Source of the DNA: an uncultured Cohaesibacter sp.
GTDB taxonomy: Bacteria > Pseudomonadota > Alphaproteobacteria > Rhizobiales > Cohaesibacteraceae
NCBI RefSeq assembly: GCF_963662805.1
Contig: NZ_OY759880.1
Span: forward strand, 30,873-94,872
DNA length: 64,000 bases
Reading direction: 5' to 3'
This document shows positions 29,067-37,025 of the stretch, one piece after another (the stretch's first letter is position 1; the number at the start of each line of letters is the position of its first letter). Under the pieces are notes generated by a model. The model ran no database searches, was not told the origin of the DNA, and worked only from the letters and a program-made list of their open reading frames with translations. The translations under genes and the position numbers were made by a program.

Positions 29067-29398
29067 AATTTTTCGGTCCTCGACAGGTGACGCTTGCGAA
29101 AAGGTAACCAAGGATCTGGTTCGCATGCCTGTTGTCATAACGGCAAATTGACACATGGTCAAAGCCATCGGCGAGTGAAAAGGGGGAACTTCACCTAAAG
29201 TACCCCTAAGGAACGGGACGCCTGCTTAACGCCTCGTAAATCAAGCAAATGGTCAGACCATAATATCAACGGAAAACATCCCAGATCGCGGCGGATAGTA
29301 GGGCCTGTTTTTCGAGCACGATATGACATTTCGCAAAAGTCTGAAGGCATTTGCACAATTTGTCTGCACTTCCAACAAGCTCTTGCACCATCTGCCGT
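29067..29398. other. Gap between mesaconyl-CoA hydratase and sdhC
   Basis: This 332-base spacer holds no recognised gene. It contains a hairpin at 29178-29207 and presumably the sdh promoter. Confidence 0.4.
29178..29207 (-). terminator. Hairpin with T-tail upstream of sdhC
   Basis: On the minus strand AGGGGTACTT and AAGTTCCCCC form a stem with one mismatch and a 6-base loop, followed by TTTTC. It is about 190 bases beyond the mesaconyl-CoA hydratase stop and 110 bases before sdhC. It is either the terminator of the upstream gene or an attenuator in the sdh leader. Confidence 0.4.
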
Positions 29399-30448
29399 TC
29401 ATCGAGGCAGAAGCACCCAGAGATCAAGATCCAGAATGACAGATGAGTCGTAGCCGTCCTCTCCCTTTCCCGGGAAAGTGTCGCACGGATGATCCTTGGT
29501 CGCAAACAGCCTGAGGCGCAGGGCGCCGACATCCTCACGGGCCGGCAGCTCCGCCTTGTCAATCACCTCCGACCAGGCAAACACCGTGTCCCCGGCGAAC
29601 AGCGGCGCCACATGACGCCCGCCATTGATCGCGGCAACATGGAAGGCATTGGACAGGCCATTGAAACTGAGCGCACGGGCCAGTGAGATCACATGCCCGC
29701 CATAGATCAGACGGCGACCAAACCGGCCCTTGCCTTCCGTGAACTGATTGAAATGCACCTTGGCGGTATTCTGAAAAAGCCGGGTCGCCATCTGGTGCTC
29801 GGCCTCCTCCACCGTCATGCCGTCCACATGATCGATCCGCTCACCAATCTCGTAATCTCCCCACTTGAAGGGCGAGCCGGACAGATCCGTATCAAAGCCC
29901 CCAAGATCAAGCACCGGCACGGCGTCGCCCAGACTGTCCGGCTGCAGCGCAGTGGGCAGAGCGGGAATGGCATCAAGCCCCGTCGGCGTTTCGGGATCCT
30001 TCTTACGCACCATCACCCAGCGCACATACTCGAGCACAGTCTCGCCATGCTGATTGACCCCTTGCGAGCGCACATAGACGACGCCGGTCATACCGTTGGA
30101 ATTTTCCTTGAGCCCGATCACTTCGGACGTGGCAGTGACGCTGTCTCCGGGAAAGACAGGCAGCAGGAAGCGGCATCCCGCATAGCCCAGATTGGCCACC
30201 GCATTGAGGGAAATATCCGGCACCGTCTTGCCAAACACGACATGAAAGACTAGGAGGTCATCAATCGGCGCCCTCTCATAGCCGATCCCGTGGGCAAAGG
30301 CATCCGAGCTCTGCACCGCGAAGCGCGAACCATAAAGCGCCGTATAGAGCGACACATCCCCTTGGGTGATCGTGCGTGGTGTCGCGTGGCGGATCACCTG
30401 CCCGATTGAAAAGTCTTCGAAATAATTGCCCGGATTGGTCTTGCTCAT
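29399..30448 (-). CDS. mch: Mesaconyl-CoA hydratase, MaoC family
   Basis: This enzyme is expected to hydrate mesaconyl-CoA to beta-methylmalyl-CoA in the ethylmalonyl-CoA pathway of acetyl-CoA assimilation. The 349 residues hold two MaoC hotdog modules. The first (about 1-160) has FEDFSIGQVIRHATPRTITQGD; the second has YEIGERIDHVDGMTVEEAEHQM and RLIYGGHVISLARAL. Double-MaoC proteins of this length next to malyl-CoA lyase-type genes are characteristic. The ATG at 30448 is preceded by AGGGAGGG. Confidence 0.85.
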   Translation of the reverse strand: MSKTNPGNYFEDFSIGQVIRHATPRTITQGDVSLYTALYGSRFAVQSSDAFAHGIGYERAPIDDLLVFHVVFGKTVPDISLNAVANLGYAGCRFLLPVFPGDSVTATSEVIGLKENSNGMTGVVYVRSQGVNQHGETVLEYVRWVMVRKKDPETPTGLDAIPALPTALQPDSLGDAVPVLDLGGFDTDLSGSPFKWGDYEIGERIDHVDGMTVEEAEHQMATRLFQNTAKVHFNQFTEGKGRFGRRLIYGGHVISLARALSFNGLSNAFHVAAINGGRHVAPLFAGDTVFAWSEVIDKAELPAREDVGALRLRLFATKDHPCDTFPGKGEDGYDSSVILDLDLWVLLPR

Positions 30449-30563
30449 CTGTCCCTCCCTCGCGTGCCTGCCTCTGTTGTTGTCAATCTGGCGGGCCCTC
30501 TTTGGCCCCACAATATTGCAGTGCAGCATAGCTGTCATTTGGAGGAAAGGATGAGGCGACAAA

Positions 30564-30588
30564 CAAAAACGGCGACCCTTGGCCGCCG
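30564..30588 (-). terminator. Terminator after the DUF1737 gene
   Basis: On the minus strand CGGCG/CGCCG with a 9-base loop is followed by TTTTTG. It lies 35 bases after the DUF1737 stop and separates this unit from mch. Confidence 0.6.
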
Positions 30589-30622
30589 CTTGTCACTCAT
30601 GGATCAGATCCGTCGGACCCGG

Positions 30623-30841
30623 TCACTTCTCGCCGAGCTTGACCTCCCGGCTATATTCGAACGGCTCGACATATTTGACCACGGCCTGGCCGCATTTCAT
30701 CACGCCTTCGCCAGCGTCATAGGCAAGAGAGGGCGAGCCATGCAGGTCCCAGCCCTTGGACAGCGCCTCAGTCACCCTGTGACAGAAGTCCGCATCGTCG
30801 ACGCCTGTGAGAAACCGGTAGATCTTTTGTTTTTCCTTCAT
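30623..30841 (-). CDS. DUF1737 domain protein
   Basis: The 72 residues match the short DUF1737 family, which has no known function: YRFLTGVDDADFCHRVTEAL, SKGWDLHGSPSLAYD and CGQAVVKYV. It starts two bases after the stop of the CitE-like lyase gene, so the two are cotranscribed. The sequence gives no catalytic motif. A role linked to the lyase is only suggested by context. Confidence 0.85.
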   Translation of the reverse strand: MKEKQKIYRFLTGVDDADFCHRVTEALSKGWDLHGSPSLAYDAGEGVMKCGQAVVKYVEPFEYSREVKLGEK

Positions 30842-30843
30842 GA

Positions 30844-31731
30844 CTATTGCTCATCTCGCTTGGTGATGGCTTCGGCGATCTGCACCACGCGACGTGCCAT
30901 GTCCGCATGCAGTCTCTCGACCATCTTGCCGTTGATTGTCATCACATTCTTGGACAGATTTTCCGGCGCGTCAAAGGCATTGATGATCTCGCGGCTCCAT
31001 TCGATTTCGGCCTCGTCGGGCGAGAAGATCCGATTGCAGTCGGCGACCTGTTTCGGATGGATCACGGTCTTGCCGTCCATGCCCATGTCGGCGCCCTGTT
31101 CGCACTCGGCAACGAAGCCTTCAAGGTCGTTGAAATTGTTGTAAACCCCGTCGAGAATGTCGAGATCATAGGCCCGCGCAGCAGCCAGACACTGCATCAG
31201 CCACGGCATCATCGGCGCACGACCGGGCACCATCCGGGCGCGGGTTTCCTTAGCCAAGTCATTGGTTCCCATAACAAAACAGGAAAGACGGCGACCGTGA
31301 TACTCCATCGTCGCACCGGCAATTTCCGCTGCCCGCAGCATCGCTCCGGGGGTCTCCATCATGGCCCAGATCTTGAGGGCCTGATCTGCCCCGGCATCGT
31401 TCAGCTTGCGACCGATGGCATAGACATCCTCAGCCGTGTCGACCTTGGGCACCAGCACCGCATCGGGCTTTGATTTGATGATCGCTTCAAGGTCGGCCTC
31501 CCCCCACTGGGTTTCGATGCCGTTCATCCGGACCACCACTTCACGATAGCCGAAACCACCGGCCATGACCGCATCGGCAACCTGATCCCGCGCCACGTCC
31601 TTCATGTCCGGCGCCACCGAATCCTCAAGGTCAAGCAGCAGCACATCCACATCGATGCTACGTGCTTTTTCGAGTGCCCGTGCGTTCGATCCGGGCATAT
31701 AAAGAGCAGTGCGGCGTGGTCGGAAAGCCAT
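30844..31731 (-). CDS. mcl2: CitE-like HpcH/HpaI family enzyme, probably (3S)-malyl-CoA thioesterase or malyl-CoA lyase
   Basis: The 295 residues belong to the HpcH/HpaI aldolase / citrate lyase beta superfamily: RTALYMPGSNARALEKA, LLLDLEDSVAPD (metal-binding), VPKVDTAEDV and KTVIHPKQV. The YMPGSNARALEK start resembles malyl-CoA thioesterases (Mcl2) more than Mcl1 lyases, which have FGPGSRPALFEK. With mesaconyl-CoA hydratase downstream on the same strand it fits the ethylmalonyl-CoA pathway. The ATG at 31731 is preceded by GGAG at eight bases. Lyase versus thioesterase cannot be settled from sequence. Confidence 0.85.
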   Translation of the reverse strand: MAFRPRRTALYMPGSNARALEKARSIDVDVLLLDLEDSVAPDMKDVARDQVADAVMAGGFGYREVVVRMNGIETQWGEADLEAIIKSKPDAVLVPKVDTAEDVYAIGRKLNDAGADQALKIWAMMETPGAMLRAAEIAGATMEYHGRRLSCFVMGTNDLAKETRARMVPGRAPMMPWLMQCLAAARAYDLDILDGVYNNFNDLEGFVAECEQGADMGMDGKTVIHPKQVADCNRIFSPDEAEIEWSREIINAFDAPENLSKNVMTINGKMVERLHADMARRVVQIAEAITKRDEQ

Positions 31732-31879
31732 TGAAATTTCTCCAATCATCAAGACAATAGGCGTGCGCGATAGATAACCAACAATGTCGCGATGAGCCAC
31801 CCCCCCTTTTAGGCCAACTACAATGTGTCACACTCCCAAACACATGGCGGCCTCACAACAGAGCGGACCAAAAAGAACA

Positions 31880-33052
31880 ATGACAAAGGCAGATCTGGTC
31901 ATCATTGGCGGAGCCATCATGGGCTCCAGCCTTGCCTACTTCCTGAAAAAAGACCTCGGCTTCAAGGGCTCGGTCGTCGTGGTGGAAAAGGACCCTACCT
32001 ACGCCCTTTCCTCGACCACGCTTTCGGCGGCATCGATCCGTCAGCAGTTTTCCACTCCGGAGAACATCCTTCTCTCCCAGTTCGGCCTCAAGTTCATCAA
32101 GGAGCTGAAGGAGCGCTTCGGCCCGGATGCAGACATCGGCTTCCATGAAGGCGGCTACCTGCTCCTTGCCACTGAAGCGGGCATGCCAATCCTTGAGGGC
32201 AATCACAAGACCCAGGTCGAGATGGGCGCCGATGTCAAGCTGCTCACCCCCGATCAACTGAAAGCCACCTACCCGTGGATGAATGTCGATGACCTGTCCG
32301 CAGGCAGCTTCGGCGTCACGGGCGAAGGCTGGTTCGACGCCCACATGCTGCTCGATCTCGTACGCAAGGGCGCGATTGCCGCTGGTGCCACCTACATCAA
32401 GGATGAAGTGGTCGGCTTCGAAAAAGAAGCCAGCAAGGTAACCGCCGTCAAGCTCGCCTCTGGTGACAGCATCGCTTGTGGAGCTGCCGTCAACTGCGCA
32501 GGACCCAACTCCGGACGTGTCGCCGCCATGCTCGGCATTCCGCTGCCAATCGAAGCCCGCAAACGCACGATCTTCGTCATCGACTGCAAGACCCCCCATC
32601 CCGGCATGCCCATGTTGATCGACCCCTCCGGCCTTTATATCCGTCCCGAGGGCGACTATTACATTGCGGGCGTCGGACCGGGTGCAGATCGCGACCCGGC
32701 CGTCGAGCTGAATGACGTCGATCCGCATTATGATCTCTTCGAGGAGGTCATCTGGCCGACACTCTACGAGCGCATGCCCGGATTTGACGCCATCAAGATG
32801 GTCAATGCCTGGGCTGGCCATTACGAATATTGCACCCTCGATCAGAACGCGGTGATCGGAGCCCATCCCGAGATCACCAACTTCTACATTGCGGCGGGCT
32901 TCTCCGGTCACGGTCTGCAACACGCCCCCGGTGTTGGCCTCGCCATTGGAGAATTATTCCTCCACGGCGAATATCGCTCGCTTGATCCTTCGATTTTCGG
33001 TTATGAAAGGGTGGCATCCAACACCCCGGTCAGGGAACTCAACATCATCTGA
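31880..33052 (+). CDS. FAD-dependent oxidoreductase, DAO family
   Basis: The 390 residues show the D-amino-acid-oxidase/sarcosine-dehydrogenase-like fold: LVIIGGAIMGSSLAYFL (FAD dinucleotide motif with Ala-Ile in place of the usual Gly-Ile), a FAD-contact helix, GVTGEGWFDAHMLLDLV, and the C-terminal FYIAAGFSGHGLQHAPGVG block. It would oxidise a secondary or N-methyl amine of unknown identity. The ATG at 31880 gives the expected start MTKADLVIIGG; an ATG at 31844 is the longer option. It is divergent from the CitE-like gene. Confidence 0.85.
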   Translation: MTKADLVIIGGAIMGSSLAYFLKKDLGFKGSVVVVEKDPTYALSSTTLSAASIRQQFSTPENILLSQFGLKFIKELKERFGPDADIGFHEGGYLLLATEAGMPILEGNHKTQVEMGADVKLLTPDQLKATYPWMNVDDLSAGSFGVTGEGWFDAHMLLDLVRKGAIAAGATYIKDEVVGFEKEASKVTAVKLASGDSIACGAAVNCAGPNSGRVAAMLGIPLPIEARKRTIFVIDCKTPHPGMPMLIDPSGLYIRPEGDYYIAGVGPGADRDPAVELNDVDPHYDLFEEVIWPTLYERMPGFDAIKMVNAWAGHYEYCTLDQNAVIGAHPEITNFYIAAGFSGHGLQHAPGVGLAIGELFLHGEYRSLDPSIFGYERVASNTPVRELNII

Positions 33053-33077
33053 CCGGACAATCCGACGGGTATTCAGT

Positions 33078-34040
33078 ATGAGTATAGGTCCAGGCGAAAT
33101 GGGCAAGCCAAACGGCAATCAGGGAGAAGAGCCAGCCAAGGCCGTGCTGGTCATCTCCTCCCACGTGATGACAGGCGCGGTGGGCAACCGCGCCGCCGCC
33201 TTTGCCCTTGAACGTCTGGGCCATCCTGTCTGGGAGGTTCCCACGGTGATCATGCCGTGGCATCCCGGCCATGGACCCTCCACCCGTCAGCCCATCGACC
33301 CCGTGCTTTTCGCCCAAGGGCTGGAAGAATTGAGCCAGCATCCGGATTTCCCGAGCCTTGGCGCCATCCTGACCGGCTACATGGGTTCGGTCGAACAGGT
33401 CGAGGCCGCAGCAAAACTCGTTGACCGTCTCAAGGCCGCCAACCCGGAAGCTCTCTATGTCTGTGACCCGGTGATGGGCGAGGAAAAGGGTCTCTACATC
33501 CCCGCTCCGATCGCCGAGGCGATCCGTGATCTGCTGATCCCGCGCGCCGACATCATCACCCCCAACCGCTTCGAGTTCAACTGGCTGACCGGCACTTTCG
33601 AGACCAACAACGGCGACCTTGCCAAAGAGGCCGAAACCCTCGGGCGCCCGACAACCCTCATCACCAGCGCCTTCCCCCTGATGCGCAATTCAATGGCCAA
33701 CCTGCTCATTGAAAGAAGCAAGGGTGAGAAGCCAGCTAACGTGCTCATGTGCGAGCATCCCGCGATCCCCAATCCGCCGAGCGGCACCGGGGACATGGTT
33801 GCGGCGCTCTATCTCGCGGGCAAACTGGAAGGCCGTAGCAACGAGCAGGCCCTGAAGAAAGCATCGAGCGCTATTCTCGAGGTGGTGTCGCGATCCGCCC
33901 GCAACGGCTATCGCGATCTGGAAGTCGCTCGCTTCTCCGACCGCTTCTGCCATCCCATGGCAATGGTCCAGATGCGCATGATCGGCACCAGTCAGCAGAC
34001 CGTGACCCTCAAAAGACCGCCCAAAAGCCACAAGAAATAA
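33078..34040 (+). CDS. pdxY: Pyridoxal kinase
   Basis: This is a ribokinase-fold kinase that phosphorylates pyridoxal for PLP salvage. The 320 residues have VISSHVMTGAVGNRAAAFAL at the N-terminus, YVCDPVMGEEKGLYIP, ITPNRFEFNWLTG, and the C-terminal anion-hole motif PSGTGDMVAALYL with the catalytic aspartate. The ATG at 33078 is my choice. An ATG at 33099 with AGGCGA before it is possible. It lies 25 bases after the oxidoreductase and may be cotranscribed. Confidence 0.93.
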   Translation: MSIGPGEMGKPNGNQGEEPAKAVLVISSHVMTGAVGNRAAAFALERLGHPVWEVPTVIMPWHPGHGPSTRQPIDPVLFAQGLEELSQHPDFPSLGAILTGYMGSVEQVEAAAKLVDRLKAANPEALYVCDPVMGEEKGLYIPAPIAEAIRDLLIPRADIITPNRFEFNWLTGTFETNNGDLAKEAETLGRPTTLITSAFPLMRNSMANLLIERSKGEKPANVLMCEHPAIPNPPSGTGDMVAALYLAGKLEGRSNEQALKKASSAILEVVSRSARNGYRDLEVARFSDRFCHPMAMVQMRMIGTSQQTVTLKRPPKSHKK

Positions 34041-34258
34041 GCCCCCGTCGTTGCGCCTGCCTGTGGTGTCGCCGCCCTGATCAGAGGGGCCGAACAGGCC
34101 GAGCGTCGCTTAGTTGGTAACGAAATCAGAGCACACTGGTGCAATCTTGATATCAAAAGAGCCGCCACAAGCGGCCATTTTACCTTGAAATTTTGGCCAA
34201 ATGGCGCGACATCAAAGCTCGGGAGATAAAAAGAAAACAAGAGAGACAAGAGGTTTCA

Positions 34259-34900
34259 ATGGTTCAACTGCCAGAAAGACTTTTGACGGGCTACGCCAAC
34301 TTCAAATCCGGACGCTTTGAGATTGAGCGCGGACGCTATGAGAAACTGGCCGACAAGGGCCAGAACCCCAGGATCATGCTCGTTGGATGTTGTGACAGCC
34401 GCGCCGCGCCGGAAACCATCTTCGATGTGGGGCCGGGTGAGATCTTCGTCATGCGCAACGTAGCCAATCTGGTCCCGCACGCCACCTCTCAGGATACCGG
34501 CGTGCACGGCACCACCGCCGCCCTCGAATTTGCCGTCAATGGCCTCAAGGTCGAGCATATCGTGGTCATGGGCCACGGACGTTGCGGCGGTGTGAAGGCC
34601 TATGTGCAGGATGATGCCGAACCCCTGTCCGACAGCGACTATATCGGCAAATGGTCGGCCCAGCTTCAGGGTGCGGACAACCCGATCCGCTTCAAGGCTC
34701 TCAATCGCCCCGAACTCGATCATTGCGGCCTGCTTGAGCGCTCCTCCGTCATTCACTCGCTGGAAAATCTCTATTCCTACAGCTTCGTCAGAGACCGGAT
34801 TGCCCTTGGCACCCTGTCCCTTCATGGCAGCTGGTTCGATATTTCCACCGGTGAGCTCGAATATTACGACGAAGAGAAGGGCACCTTCTTCAAGGTCTGA
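34259..34900 (+). CDS. can: Beta-class carbonic anhydrase
   Basis: This zinc enzyme interconverts CO2 and bicarbonate in the cytoplasm. The 213 residues carry the zinc ligands Cys44 with the Asp46-Arg48 dyad (VGCCDSR), His106 and Cys109 (MGHGRCGG), plus VMRNVANLV. The ATG at 34259 has AAGAGG upstream. It is convergent with asd, and the two share a terminator. Confidence 0.94.
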   Translation: MVQLPERLLTGYANFKSGRFEIERGRYEKLADKGQNPRIMLVGCCDSRAAPETIFDVGPGEIFVMRNVANLVPHATSQDTGVHGTTAALEFAVNGLKVEHIVVMGHGRCGGVKAYVQDDAEPLSDSDYIGKWSAQLQGADNPIRFKALNRPELDHCGLLERSSVIHSLENLYSYSFVRDRIALGTLSLHGSWFDISTGELEYYDEEKGTFFKV

Positions 34901-34931
34901 GTAGTTCAGACCGTTCCATCCTTCAGAATGC

Positions 34932-34966
34932 AAAAAGCCGGTCTGGACCCATCCAGACTGGCTTTT
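34932..34966. terminator. Bidirectional terminator between carbonic anhydrase and asd
   Basis: AAAAAGCCGGTCTGGA pairs with TCCAGACTGGCTTTT (one mismatch) in a long stem. T-runs occur on both strands, and it is placed between convergent stops. Confidence 0.85.
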
Positions 34967-34988
34967 CAATCTTGCAATCAGATCGGGA

Positions 34989-36032
34989 TCAGGCTGCGGA
35001 ACGCGGCTTGATCAGGCCCTTGTTGACCAGAGCTTCTGCGATCTGAACGGTGTTCAGCGCAGCGCCCTTGCGCAGGTTGTCCGAAACAACCCAGATATTG
35101 AGGCCATTCTCGACCGTTGAATCCTCACGGATACGGGAAATGTAGGTCGCATCTTCGCCTGCCGCTTCAATAGGCGTGATGTAGCCGCCATCTTCGTGCT
35201 TGTCGACAACCAGACAGCCCGGTGCTTCGCGCAGGATGTTGGTTGCTTCTTCAGCGGAAATCGGCTTCTCGAACTCGAGGTTGACGGCTTCGGCGTGGGA
35301 AACAAACACCGGCACGCGCACAGCGGTGCAGGACACCTTGATTTTCGGATCAAGCATTTTCTTGGTTTCGGCGACAACCTTCCATTCTTCCTTGGTGTAG
35401 CCGTCTTCCATGAATTTGTCGATGTGCGGGATCACGTTGAAGGCGATGCGCTTGGTGAATTTCTTGGTCTCGATGGGATCGGAAACAAACACGGCGCGGG
35501 TCTGGGTGAAGAGCTCATCCATCGCTTCCTTGCCAGCGCCGGAAACGGACTGGTAGGTGGAGACGACAACGCGCTTGATCGTCGCGGCATCATGGAGCGG
35601 CTTGAGCGCAACGAGCAGCTGGGCGGTCGAGCAGTTCGGGTTGGCGATGATGTTCACGCGGTCTTTCTTCGCGGCCCATTCTTCGAGCACATGAGCGTTG
35701 ACTTCCGGCACGACCAGCGGAATGCGCTCGTCGTAACGCCACTGGGAGCTGTTGTCGACGACGACACAGCCCTGTGCGGCGATCTTCGGCGCCCATTCAG
35801 CGGACAGCGAACCACCAGCGGACATCAGGCAGAAATCGGTGTCGGAAAAATCATAATGATCCAGAACCTGACACTTCAGCACCTTGTCGCCGTAGGAGAC
35901 TTCCTTGCCTTTCGAGCGGCTGGAAGCCAGCGGCACAACAACATCGGCCGGAAATCCGCGCTCGGCGAGAATATCCATCATCTCACGGCCAACATTGCCC
36001 GTTGCCCCGACGACTGCGACTTTATAACCCAT
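34989..36032 (-). CDS. asd: Aspartate-semialdehyde dehydrogenase
   Basis: This enzyme reduces aspartyl phosphate to aspartate semialdehyde, the branch precursor of Lys/DAP, Thr, Met and Ile. The 347 residues show the NADP-binding VAVVGATGNVGREMM, the nucleophile Cys134 in NIIANPNCSTAQLL and the SGAGKEAMDELFTQT block. The ATG at 36032 has AGGAG ten bases upstream. An unusually long leader of over 230 bases precedes it and contains a Thr-rich small ORF with alternative hairpins (separate entries), suggesting feedback control by end products. Confidence 0.97.
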   Translation of the reverse strand: MGYKVAVVGATGNVGREMMDILAERGFPADVVVPLASSRSKGKEVSYGDKVLKCQVLDHYDFSDTDFCLMSAGGSLSAEWAPKIAAQGCVVVDNSSQWRYDERIPLVVPEVNAHVLEEWAAKKDRVNIIANPNCSTAQLLVALKPLHDAATIKRVVVSTYQSVSGAGKEAMDELFTQTRAVFVSDPIETKKFTKRIAFNVIPHIDKFMEDGYTKEEWKVVAETKKMLDPKIKVSCTAVRVPVFVSHAEAVNLEFEKPISAEEATNILREAPGCLVVDKHEDGGYITPIEAAGEDATYISRIREDSTVENGLNIWVVSDNLRKGAALNTVQIAEALVNKGLIKPRSAA

Positions 36033-36151
36033 TTTATGTGATCTCCTGATCTCGGCTCCCCCAAGACACCGGCATCGAGCAGGATTTGCTCCGACACGCG
36101 GCCTCGCTCCCCTCACAGCCCTGGGGGAAGCGATCAGGGAGCAAGAGGGGC
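36033..36151 (-). promoter_or_regulatory. Candidate attenuator structures between leader ORF and asd
   Basis: Segment 36122-36132 (TGGGGGAAGCG on plus) can pair either with 36105-36112 (CGCTCCCC), a local hairpin, or with 36055-36063 (GCTCCCCCA), close to the asd ribosome-binding site at 36043-36047. Segment 36145-36150 (GAGGGG), just after the leader stop, can in turn pair with 36109-36114 and block the local hairpin. These mutually exclusive pairings resemble an attenuator. No T-run follows, so control of translation or Rho access is more likely than an intrinsic terminator. The pairings are seen; the function is inferred. Confidence 0.45.
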
Positions 36152-36271
36152 TTAAATCTTGGTGGTAGTGGTAGTAGTGGTCGGTGTCAGCTTGACCTGA
36201 GCAGCCGTCATCGCACCGGTCTGGCGACCAGCGAATGTCTTCTTCGAAACGGTTGCTACAGCAAAAGTCAT
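36152..36271 (-). CDS. Candidate Thr-rich leader peptide of asd
   Basis: This is a 39-codon ORF upstream of asd on the same strand, ending 119 bases before its start. It begins MTFAVATVSKKTF and ends VKLTPTTTTTTTKI. Seven consecutive threonine codons (ACC ACT ACT ACC ACT ACC ACC) are followed by Lys and Ile and then TAA. Thr, Lys and Ile are all end products downstream of Asd. The pattern is like the E. coli thr leader peptide. No strong Shine-Dalgarno is seen before the ATG at 36271; a GTG at 36280 and an internal ATG at 36211 are alternatives. It was found by eye and has no known homologue that I can cite. Confidence 0.5.
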   Translation of the reverse strand: MTFAVATVSKKTFAGRQTGAMTAAQVKLTPTTTTTTTKI

Positions 36272-36628
36272 GTCAAACACGTCCAAAGGCAGGAACTGCC
36301 CGGCCCTCTAATATCAAAAGCGGAAACCCCGAGGTTCCATCAGCTGACGACGGCAGGGCCACTTTCTGGGTTGGTTTTTTGATCGAAGCTTGCTGGCAAG
36401 TCAAGAGAAAATATAGTTTCTTGCTCAACTTAAGGCCTTTTCGCCGCAACAGACCGGGCAAGGTGCAGGAAGGGGACTTTATTTCAGAAAATTCCGACCT
36501 TATCTGCAAGTCTGGTTGCGTAGAAATCCCATGAAAGCATGGCGCGAGAGGCGGGAAGCACAAGACGTCCTTGGTTTTTCTTCGTATATACTTGAAAGAG
36601 GCGAAATTTCCGGGTTAAAGAAACAGCC
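36272..36628. other. Divergent regulatory region of asd leader and 36629 gene
   Basis: This gene-free region is AT-richer than its neighbours. It should hold the asd promoter (minus) and the promoter of the small membrane-protein gene (plus). TTGACT on the minus strand near 36396 is a possible -35, but I cannot place a matching -10 with confidence. Confidence 0.35.
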
Positions 36629-36901
36629 ATGGCAGATGATGACAAGCAAACACGGCAGCAACGGGATGAGGCACGGCAACGAGAGGCCGAGCAAGCCCTT
36701 AGCCGCGTCGAAATGGAAGGCGAGGCGCTCGGCGCATCTTCCTTTGCCCGCTCGGCCAACAAGGCCAAAGGACATTTCACCGCCCAGGATGTCGATCCCG
36801 ACGACCCGGTCGAGAAATGGGGCACGCGGATCGGACGTGGCGCAGGCGCGATCTTCGCGATTATCCTCGTAATCTGGCTGGTTGATCATTTCACCCGATG
36901 A
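36629..36901 (+). CDS. Small C-terminally anchored membrane protein, unknown function
   Basis: I do not recognise the family. The 90 residues start with a very polar helical part rich in Asp, Arg, Gln and Glu (MADDDKQTRQQRDEARQREA). A GASSFARSANKAKGHF segment and DPDDPVEKWGTRIGRG follow, and a single C-terminal membrane helix (AGAIFAIILVIWLVDHF) ends the protein. It therefore looks tail-anchored with a cytoplasmic head. It lies 124 bases before argC. Confidence 0.65.
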   Translation: MADDDKQTRQQRDEARQREAEQALSRVEMEGEALGASSFARSANKAKGHFTAQDVDPDDPVEKWGTRIGRGAGAIFAIILVIWLVDHFTR

Positions 36902-37025
36902 CAAAACCGCACCTTTGCTGTAATCAGAGGCCCAATTCCGGACGAGAAAGACGCGCTGCATCTTTAGCAAAGCGCCCCGTCCATCAAACGATACGAACCG
37001 ATCAGGTACGATAGCAGGCACGACA

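Noticed and set aside
36161..36187. Microsatellite-like GGT/AGT repeat
   Set aside because: The repeat is short and irregular and is in frame as Thr codons of the asd leader ORF, which explains it better than a slippage tract. A chance low-complexity tract cannot be fully excluded.
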